From positions 62,001-126,000 of the forward strand of contig NZ_JAQFWP010000008.1 of NCBI RefSeq assembly GCF_027706745.1: DNA of 64,000 bases, in the 5' to 3' direction. Position numbers and translations under genes: made by a program. Below the pieces are notes generated by a model that was given only the letters and a program-made list of their open reading frames with translations, was not told where the DNA came from and searched no databases. The first letter of the stretch is position 1; each line of letters begins with the position of its first letter. This DNA is from Nocardiopsis suaedae. Lineage in GTDB: Bacteria > Actinomycetota > Actinomycetes > Streptosporangiales > Streptosporangiaceae. Below, piece after piece: positions 57,376 through 64,000 of the stretch.

Positions 57376-58302
57376 ATGAGCGGTGACGTCGGAGCACGGC
57401 TCGGCGCGCGCATCTCCCGCCACCCCACCCGCAACCCCAACGGCACCGTGCTGTCGGCCTGCGCCGTCGTGCTCGGCCTGGCCGCGCTGCCCTTCGGACT
57501 CACCGGGTGGGACGACGCCGTCGGCGCACCCGGAAACCGCGCCGCACCGGTCCTGGTCGGCGTGCCCGCGGCCCTGGTGATCGCCGGGTCGATCGCCCTC
57601 GTCCTGGCCCTCCTCCACAAGGACGAGGAGTTCATCCTCCACGAGCGCGGAATCCTGCGCCGGAGAGGGAACACCACGAAAGCGGTCGCCTGGGAGGACG
57701 TCACCTGGGTCCTCAATAGCCGGCCGGCCGGGCTCAACTCCCTGCAGCGCCGCCTCGGCTACGACGTGTGGTGCTTTGTCGGGTCCCGCAGCGGGACGCT
57801 TCTGATCACCGGCCACACCGAAGGCGCGTCGGAGCTGGCCTACACGGTGGAGGTCGGGTACGAGGCGCTCAGGCCCGCCCTGAGGAGCCCCGCGCCCTCA
57901 CGCCGCCCCGTCGCCGGAACGCTGCTGGCCGCCCCCGGGCTCGTCCTGCTCCTCGTGGGATCGATCGTCATGGACGACCCGGAGACGGCCTCCATCGGGA
58001 CGGTGTGCCTGCTGTCCGGTGCGTGGTGCTGCGGCCGCGGGCTGCGGCGGCTGTTCCCCTGGCGGAACCCGCGCCCCGGAGCCGGGCAGGGGTGGACCCG
58101 TAACGCGTGGGCGGCCGCTCTGCTGAGTGTGTGGGCGCTCGTCCTCGACGCCCTCGGCCAGGGGGTCGCCGAGAGTACGGGCCTGTGGGCGGCCGCCGCG
58201 CTCGCTCTGCTCGTGTGGGTGTTCCACGGCTCCTGGCAGGCCGGGCACGTCGCCTACTGGAGGTCGGTCGCACGCGGCCTGCCGCTCCCGCACCGGCGCT
58301 GA
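57376..58302 (+). CDS. Hypothetical membrane protein, 308 aa
   Basis: ATG 57376 follows GGGAGGCGGG. Predicted membrane segments lie at about 26-45, 56-80, 180-200, 210-225, 245-262 and 268-285. Between the second and third is a ~100-residue cytoplasmic domain (EEFILHERGILRRRGNTTKA, VAWEDVTWVL, then GTLLITGHTEGASELAYTVE) that looks like a PH-like bacterial fold, with a strand order and a Trp-Glu-Asp (WEDV) motif common in DUF6585/PH_9-type actinobacterial proteins. The function is unknown. Confidence 0.6.
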   Translation: MSGDVGARLGARISRHPTRNPNGTVLSACAVVLGLAALPFGLTGWDDAVGAPGNRAAPVLVGVPAALVIAGSIALVLALLHKDEEFILHERGILRRRGNTTKAVAWEDVTWVLNSRPAGLNSLQRRLGYDVWCFVGSRSGTLLITGHTEGASELAYTVEVGYEALRPALRSPAPSRRPVAGTLLAAPGLVLLLVGSIVMDDPETASIGTVCLLSGAWCCGRGLRRLFPWRNPRPGAGQGWTRNAWAAALLSVWALVLDALGQGVAESTGLWAAAALALLVWVFHGSWQAGHVAYWRSVARGLPLPHRR

Positions 58303-58333
58303 CCGGTGGCATCCCCGCCCCGTGCCCCTCCGT

Positions 58334-59017
58334 TCAGCCGGTCGCCGCCGGAAGCCGGAGTCGGCCGTCGAACACCTCGGCCACCCGGTCGGCCGCGCCC
58401 ACGTGGGCCCGGTCGTGGGTGACGAGCACGGTGGCGGTCCCCTGCCCGCGCGTCAGGCGCGCGATCAGGTCGACCACCGCCGCCCCCCGCTCGTGGTCCA
58501 AGGCGCTGGTGGGCTCGTCCACCAGCAGCACGGCCGGGTCGTTCATCAGCGCGCGAGCGATGTTCACCCGCTGCCGCTGCCCCCCGGAGAGCTGGTGCGG
58601 GCGTCGCTCCGCCTGGTCCGCGAGGCCGACCGCCTCCAGCAGCTCCAGCGCGCGCGGGCGCGCCCGGCGCGGCGGGCGGCCACTGATCTGCGCCATCACC
58701 TGCAGCTGCTCGGCCGCCGTCAGCGACGCCAACAGGTTGGGCTGCTGGAAGACGATGCCGATACGGCTCCTGCGCAGCTCGGCCAGCCTCCCCGGCGCCA
58801 GCCCCTCCACGCGCTCCCCGTCCACGGCCACGCTGCCCGAGTCCGGCCGGATCAGCGTGGCCGCCACGGCCAGCAGGCTGGACTTGCCCGACCCCGAAGG
58901 GCCCACGACCGCGGTCAGCCCGCCGCCGGGCACCTCCAGCGACACCCGGTCCAGGGCGGTCAGCCGCCCGTCGCCGTCGGGGTAGGTCAGGGTGACGTCG
59001 TTCAGTTCCAGGCTCAT
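58334..59017 (-). CDS. MacB/LolD-type ABC transporter ATP-binding protein
   Basis: 227 residues from ATG 59017. Walker A GPSGSGKSSLL (about 37-47), Q-loop IVFQQPNLLASLTA, signature LSGGQRQRVNIAR, Walker B VLLVDEPTSALD and switch VTHDRAHV. The Q-loop QQPNLL and short length place it in the LolD/MacB group, which drives FtsX-like permeases for lipoprotein, peptide or drug handling. The permease gene overlaps its start by ATGA. Confidence 0.92.
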   Translation of the reverse strand: MSLELNDVTLTYPDGDGRLTALDRVSLEVPGGGLTAVVGPSGSGKSSLLAVAATLIRPDSGSVAVDGERVEGLAPGRLAELRRSRIGIVFQQPNLLASLTAAEQLQVMAQISGRPPRRARPRALELLEAVGLADQAERRPHQLSGGQRQRVNIARALMNDPAVLLVDEPTSALDHERGAAVVDLIARLTRGQGTATVLVTHDRAHVGAADRVAEVFDGRLRLPAATG

Positions 59018-60129
59018 CGTGCGCTCCCCAGGGCGGTCAGCGGGTCGACGGAGGTGATGCGGCGGACGGACAGCGCGGCCCCCAGCGCCCCCAGGGCGAC
59101 CATCACGGCCGCCGGGGCGAGCACGGTCCCCGGTGTCAGCACGAACGGCACGTCGGAGCCGGACACCGCCGCGCCCAGCGCCGCCGCTGCCGCCGTCCCG
59201 GCCGCGGTCCCGCCGACCAGCAGGACCAGCGCCTGCCCGAGGGCGTCGCGCAGCAGTGTCCCCGTAGAGGCGCCGAGCGCCTTGAGGACCGCGACGTCGG
59301 GGCCGCGCTGGATGGTCCACACGGTGAAGAACGCGCCGATCACCAGGGCCGAGATGGCGAACAGAAACCCGCGCATGAGCTGCAGGGATCCGTTCTCGGA
59401 GGTGTAGGAGCCGATCGCCGCCAGGGAGTCGGCCTTGGTCACGGTCGTGGTCCCGGCCCGCTCGTCGGTGTCCGCGACGGCCGCGTCGGTGTCGGGGCCG
59501 CCGTCGGTCGTCAGGGCGATCACGGTCGCGGCCTCGCCGCCGCCGTCCCCACCGCTGGGCCCACTCGGCGGGGCGATGTCCTGCCAGGCCCCGAGGGGCG
59601 TCCAGACGACGGGGGTGTGGCTGAAGGAGGCGTCCCCGCGCACCGCCGCGACGGTCAGCTCCCGGCTCGCCAGCGTGACCGAGTCGCCCTCGTCCGCTCC
59701 GAGGGCCTCGGCGGCGCCTTCGGAGAGCACCGCGGAATCGTCGCCGACGCCCTCCGGCACCGGCCCCAGGCCCCCTCCCGGACGAACCCCGAACACCGAG
59801 ACGGCGGTGCTCGCACCGTCCCCGGCCCCGGCCTTGGTGGTGGCGATGCCCAGCGGCTCGGCGCTCTCCACACCGGGGGCCCGCGCCCACTCCCGCCACT
59901 GGCTCCCGGTGACGGCCGAGTCGGAGAACGACGGGCCGCCGTCCCCCTCGGCCCCGTCGAAGGCGATCCTGTCGGCAGGCAGCCCGGTGATCGCCGAGAC
60001 GTTCTCCCGGGCCAGCCCGGCCGTGAGCCCGGACAGCATCCCCACCAGCAGCGTGATCAGCACGATCACCGCGCCGATCAGCGCGAAGCGCCCCTTGGCG
60101 AACCTCAGGTCCCTCCAGGCGACAAACAT
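59014..60129 (-). CDS. FtsX-like (MacB-type) ABC permease
   Basis: 371 residues from ATG 60129, preceded by GGAGGG. One membrane helix near the N-terminus (FALIGAVIVLITLLVGMLSG) is followed by a large extracytoplasmic domain (about 45-255). Three helices follow at about 262-285 (FLFAISALVIGAFFTVWTIQ), 310-335 and 340-360, with the FtsX coupling region RGPDVAVLKALGASTGTLLR between them. The pair uses ATP to move a signal or substrate across the envelope mechanically. Confidence 0.9.
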   Translation of the reverse strand: MFVAWRDLRFAKGRFALIGAVIVLITLLVGMLSGLTAGLARENVSAITGLPADRIAFDGAEGDGGPSFSDSAVTGSQWREWARAPGVESAEPLGIATTKAGAGDGASTAVSVFGVRPGGGLGPVPEGVGDDSAVLSEGAAEALGADEGDSVTLASRELTVAAVRGDASFSHTPVVWTPLGAWQDIAPPSGPSGGDGGGEAATVIALTTDGGPDTDAAVADTDERAGTTTVTKADSLAAIGSYTSENGSLQLMRGFLFAISALVIGAFFTVWTIQRGPDVAVLKALGASTGTLLRDALGQALVLLVGGTAAGTAAAAALGAAVSGSDVPFVLTPGTVLAPAAVMVALGALGAALSVRRITSVDPLTALGSAR

Positions 60130-60265
60130 CTGCGGTCGTCCCTCCCGATGCGTGTGACAACCCCTCCACGGTCGTCGCACGCCCCCGGGCGGGGCATCTG
60201 GAGGGAGTGGGCTCTTGCGCGCCCGACAGGTGGAGGCCGGTCTCCGACTTTCGACAGATGACGGC

Positions 60266-60302
60266 GCCGCCCCGCCGGTGCGTCGGGCACCGGCGGGGCG
60301 GC
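60266..60302 (-). terminator. Terminator after the ABM-domain gene
   Basis: A 15-bp perfect stem (GCCGCCCCGCCGGTG with CACCGGCGGGGCGGC) and a seven-base loop lie 51 bp downstream of the stop at 60353. Confidence 0.8.
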
Positions 60303-60352
60303 AGGGCTGCGGGGCACGAACGCCGGGGGTCCGTCCGGGACCCCGCGTCCGA

Positions 60353-60646
60353 TCAGTCGAACGGCGGCCCGGAGGAGGAGACCACGTGCTTGAGGACCTC
60401 GTCCCCGGTGATCCCGACGCTGGTCGAAGGCGCCGGGGAGACGGCGCGCCAGGCCTCCAGGGCCTCGTGCGACTCCCAGTACTCGTAGATGTTCACCCGG
60501 GCGGGATCGGTGGGGTCCGGCGATATGGACAGGTCCAGGCACCCCGGGGCCCGGCGCCCCGCCCGCACGATTCCGTCGACGCCTTCGAGGAACCGGTCCC
60601 GCTCCGCCGGATCCACGTACACCTTGCCTGCGACGATGACCGTCAC
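60353..60646 (-). CDS. Antibiotic biosynthesis monooxygenase (ABM) domain protein
   Basis: 97 residues from GTG 60646. VTVIVAGKVYVDPAERDRFL, then VRAGRRAPGCLDLSISPDPT and VNIYEYWESHEALEAWR follow the ferredoxin-like dimeric alpha/beta barrel of ABM/YgiN proteins, with the W-x-S-x-E-x-L-x-x-W helix near the end. Members act as quinol monooxygenases or small-molecule-binding proteins without cofactors. It is probably its own transcript, ending at the hairpin at 60266-60302. Confidence 0.85.
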   Translation of the reverse strand: MTVIVAGKVYVDPAERDRFLEGVDGIVRAGRRAPGCLDLSISPDPTDPARVNIYEYWESHEALEAWRAVSPAPSTSVGITGDEVLKHVVSSSGPPFD

Positions 60647-60821
60647 CGCACACGTCCCTTCACTCGTGCCCCCTGGGACGGCGGACCGATCCGGGGCAGA
60701 GCCGACACATTGCACCCGGTACCGACTTCCCCGGCGTGCGATTCTCATCGCTCCACCGACGCCGGGACGGCGCCCGGCAGCGCCAAGGGGAAGGTCCCCG
60801 CGAACCGCGGCCGCACCGGGA

Positions 60822-63751
60822 TCACGGCGTGTCCGTCGTCCCTCGCTGCGCCTCGCGGACCAGTTCGGCCAGGTGCAGGGCGCGACGCTGCGCCCCCTGC
60901 CGGATCTGGGTGTGGCAGCTGAACCCGTCGGCCAGCACGCGCACACCCTCCTCGGCCGCACGGACGGCGGGCAGGAGCACGCGTTCTCCCGCGGCGGCGG
61001 ACACCTCGTAGTGCCCCTTCTCGAACCCGAAGTTCCCGGCGAGGCCGCAGCAGCCGGAGTCGAGCCTGGTGTCGTCCACGCCCATGCGGGCCAGGAGCCG
61101 GGCGTCGGCCGTGTCGCCCATGACCGCGTGCTGGTGGCAGTGCGTCTGCCGCAGCGCCCTCACGGGAAGCTCCGGGGGAGCCCAGTCCGGTGCCAGCTCG
61201 CCGACGGCCTCGGCGAACGTCCTCGTCATCCCCGCGAGCCGCTCCGCCGCCGGGTGATCGGGAAGCAGGTCCGGCAGGTCGGTGCGGAGCGCGGCCGTGC
61301 AGCTCGGTTCGACGCCCACGACCGCGTCCACCTCGTCGAGGAGGGGCGCCAGCGCCTTGAGCGTGCGGCGCTGGACGGCCCGCGCCACGTCGAGCTGTCC
61401 CGTGGTGACCCAGGTGAGCCCGCAGCACTGGGTGCCCGGGGCACGGCCACGCGGAACCCGAGTTCCTCCAGGACCTCCGTGGCCGCGCGCAGCGGTCCGG
61501 GGTTGAGGGCGTTGCCGAACGAGTCGGTCCAGAGCAGGACGGTGCCGCGCTCCCCCGCGCCGGGCGCCGGGGAATGCCGTCGGAACCAGGTCGAGAAGGA
61601 CTCCGGGGCGAACGGGGGGATGGACCGTTCGGGGGCGATCCCCCCGAGCCGTTTGAGCAGCCCCGCGGCGGGCGATGCGGTCACCCGGTTCACCAGCCCC
61701 GCCACGGGGCGGGCCAGCCGCGCCCACAGGGGAAGCCACCCCATCGAGTAGTGCGACGCCGGGCGCAGCCGCCGGCGGTAGTGGTGGTGGAGGAACTCGG
61801 ACTTGTAGGTGGCCATGTCCACCTGGGTGGGGCAGTCGTGGCTGCACCCCTTGCAGGACAGGCACAGGTCGAGCGCGTCCCGCACCTCGGCCGACCGCCA
61901 CCCGTCCTCGATGACGCCGCCGGAGAGCATCTCGCCGAGCACGCGTGCCCGGCCCCGGGTGGAGTCCTTCTCGTCGCCCGTGACCTGGTAGCTCGGGCAC
62001 ATCACCCCCGTGGGGTGCTGCGACCGGCACTTGCCGACGCCCACGCACCTGCGCAGCGCGGCCGCCATGTCGCCGCCGTCGTTGCCGTAGGAGAACACCG
62101 GTGTGATGTCCAGCCCCCGGCGCGGCCGGACGCGCAGGTCGGCGTCGACGGGGCGGGGACGGACCACCACCCCGGGGTTCAGCCGGTCCTCCGGGTCGAA
62201 GACGGCCTTGAACTCGGCGAACGCCTCGATGACGGTGGCGCTGTACATGAGCGGAAGGAGCTCCCCGCGGGCCCGGCCGTCGCCGTGCTCCCCCGAGAAC
62301 GAGCCCCCGTGGCGGACGACGAGTTCACCGGCCTCCTTCATGAAGCCCCGGAACTCCTCCGCTCCTCCCTGTGCGGCGAGCGGGAAGTCGATGCGCACGT
62401 GCAGGCACCCGTCGCCGAAGTGCCCGAAGACGACGCCGCGCCGACCGCGGCGGCGCATCAGCTCCTGGAACTCCTCCAGGTAGGCGGCCAGGTTCTCGGG
62501 CGGGACGGCGGCGTCCTCCCACCCGGGCCACGCCTCGCCGCCGTCGGGCAGGCGGGTGGCGAGCCCGGCCCCGTCCTCCCTGATGCGCCACAGCTGGCGC
62601 TGCGCCGACGGCTCGGCCACCACGACCGCGTTCTCGAAGTGCTCGCCGAACCGGTCCAGCAGGGACCGGGCGGCGGCTTCGGCGGCCTCGGCGGTCGGCC
62701 CGCCGGTCTCGATGTAGAGCCAGCTCCCGCCCGGCGGCAGCCGTTCGACGGCGTCCAGGTTCTGCGTGCTCTTCCTGCGCGCCGCGTCGACGAGGGCGGC
62801 GTCCATCCCCTCCACCGCCAGCGGCCGGCCCTTGAGGAGGGCCGGTGCGGCCCGGGCGGCGGCGACCGCGTCGGGGAAGCCCGCGACGGTGAGGCAGCGG
62901 TGCGCGGGCACGCGCACCAGGCGGACGGTCGCCGCCACGACGATCGCACACGTGCCCTCGGTCCCGACCAGCGCCTTGGCGAGGTCGAAGCGGTTCTCCG
63001 GCAGGAGGTGGTGCAGCGGGTAGCCGGAGACCTGGCGGGGGAACCGCGCGAGCTCCAGGCGGATGTCGGCGAGGTGGCGGTCCACCAGGGCGCGGAGCCC
63101 GGCGAAGACCCGGCCGCGCTCGCCGCCGTCGGCGACGATGGCGTCGATCTCCTGCGCGGTGTGCCGCCCGACGGTCATGCGTGTCCCGTCGGCGAGCACG
63201 ACGTCCAGCTCGACGACGTTGTCGCTGGTGCGGCCCCAGGCGACCGAGTGGGAGCCGCAGGCGTCGTTGCCGATCATGCCGCCGATCGTGCAGCGGCTGT
63301 GGGTGGAGGGGTCGGGGCCGAAGGTCAGCCCGTGGGGTGCGGCCGCCTCCCGGAGGTCGTCGAGGACGACCCCCGGCTCCACCCGCGCCACCCCCTCCTC
63401 GGGATCCAGCTCCAGGACCCGGTTCATGTGCTTGGACAGGTCGAGGACGACCCCTTCGGTGATGGCGTTGCCCGCGACGCTGGTGCCGCCGCCACGGGGC
63501 ACCAGCGGCACCCCGTGGCGGCGGCACACCCGGACCGCCCGGACGACCTCCTCGGCCGTGCGCGGAGTGACCACCCCGGCCGGGACCACCCGGTAGTTGG
63601 AGGCGTCACCGGAGTACTGGGCCCGGCGGCCCGCGCCGAAGTCGACGATCGCGTCGGCGTCCGGGCCGAGCTCCCGCCGCAGGTCGCGCTCGCATTCGGC
63701 GACGCTGCGGCTCTGACGGACGGCGCCGCTCGGGCTACCGCTGGTCGTCAT
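60822..63751 (-). pseudogene. FAD-linked oxidase/Fe-S fusion (D-lactate dehydrogenase-like), frameshifted
   Basis: Would be ~976 residues. From ATG 63751: FAD_binding_4 (PLVPRGGGTSVAGNAI, PDPSTHSRCTIGGMIGNDAC), FAD-oxidase C-terminal domain (GVVFGHFGDGCLHVRIDFPL, SFSGEHGDGRARGELLPLMY), a two-cluster Fe-S part (CVGVGKCRSQHPTGVMCPSY and CLSCKGCSHDCPTQVDM) and two CCG domains. The frame breaks at about 61430: before it GFRVAVPRAP, after it in the next frame QCCGLTWVTTGQLD. One G missing from the + strand run at 61430-61432 explains it. It oxidises D-lactate or glycolate if intact. Pseudogene or sequence error. Confidence 0.82.
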
Positions 63752-63791
63752 CGGTGTCCTCCGGTTCCATGGGTGGGCGGCGACCGGGTGG

Positions 63792-64000
63792 TTACCGGTC
63801 GGACTCGGCTTCGGCGTGGGCCCCGGCGGCGTCCGGGTCCTCCTCGGGCGCCCCCGACATGGGGCCGGCTTTGGTCTTGCGGGAGATGAAGCCGTTGAGC
63901 GCCAGCACGATGGCCAGCGCCACCGCCCACTGGCCGAGCAGGGTCGCCAGGCTGAACGGGTCGAACGGGTTCCACCAGGTGTCCGGGGCGTACTCGGTGA
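63792..64000 (-). CDS. C-terminal end of a membrane protein, probable transporter
   Basis: 69 residues are visible before the TAA at 63792-63794; the start lies beyond the right edge. The visible part has one membrane helix (FSLATLLGQWAVALAIVLAL), then a basic NGFISRKTK and an acidic tail (EEDPDAAGAHAEAESD), so the C-terminus is cytoplasmic. It is 40 bp upstream of the D-lactate/glycolate-oxidase-like gene on the same strand, so a carboxylate uptake protein is plausible, but no family motif is visible. Confidence 0.55.
   Translation of the reverse strand, partial: TEYAPDTWWNPFDPFSLATLLGQWAVALAIVLALNGFISRKTKAGPMSGAPEEDPDAAGAHAEAESDR

Overview
This window comes from a very GC-rich actinomycete chromosome (roughly 72-75% GC by eye). 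Gene content, GTG/TTG starts, terminators without U-tracts, actinobacterial family variants (mycothiol-type DinB protein, RNHCP protein, DUF5937 regulator, OtrA-like GTPase) and many apparently leaderless genes fit Nocardiopsis or a close Streptosporangiales relative. That assignment is inference, not a database result. I see no rRNA, tRNA, CRISPR array, insertion sequence or prophage.

Layout. 1-2.6 kb: PadR tail, a TPR protein, and a ParE-like toxin/partner pair followed by a broken copy of the partner. 2.7-5.2 kb: a methyltransferase behind a Zur-like box, a PPOX flavoprotein, and an ArsR-SRPBCC operon with a visible promoter and operator. 5.3-10.2 kb: a signalling and export module (stand-alone sensor domain, LuxR response regulator, histidine kinase, divergent ABC exporter). 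10.4-15.7 kb: small hypothetical, CocE/NonD hydrolase, ATP-grasp ligase, sugar porter. 16-19.6 kb: DinB-type protein, BioB, GNAT, GGCT-like protein, RNHCP protein. 19.7-20.4 kb: a VapBC-like pair in which both genes are frameshifted. 20.5-24.3 kb: methyltransferase, DUF2784, and an EamA transporter and MocR regulator whose start codons overlap head to head.

24.3-28.5 kb: gene remnants, a nitroreductase with the iodotyrosine-deiodinase signature, a zinc-ribbon protein, and an OtrA-like ribosomal protection GTPase with an overlapping leader ORF. 28.6-38.5 kb: hypothetical, Lrp/PLP-enzyme divergent pair, P450, PhoD phosphatase, amidase, F420-type NADP reductase/HxlR pair, an NTF2-like remnant, and a DUF5937 regulator. 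38.6-44.2 kb: MFS exporter, DUF1772/AraC pair, VOC protein, and an OafA-type acyltransferase.

44.7-53.7 kb is the clearest pathway. A DeoR/LacI-type regulator precedes a tightly coupled six-gene operon: Tat lipoprotein binding protein, two permeases, 2-hydroxyacid dehydrogenase, DUF2264 protein and TIM-barrel isomerase. The regulator and the operon share a 14-bp candidate operator, and the gap between them holds two long extragenic palindromes and a 42-bp tandem repeat. 53.8-54.6 kb is a three-gene DUF4258-DUF2283-HTH cassette. The right end holds a FAD monooxygenase, a secreted trefoil-like protein, a membrane protein, a MacB-type ABC pair, a monooxygenase-domain protein, a frameshifted D-lactate/glycolate-oxidase-like gene and the end of a membrane protein.

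The best candidates for new biology are the ATP-grasp/CocE operon, the three-gene DUF4258 cassette, the CATG-overlapping divergent start pair, the deiodinase-like enzyme, and the DUF2264 glycan operon with its regulator.
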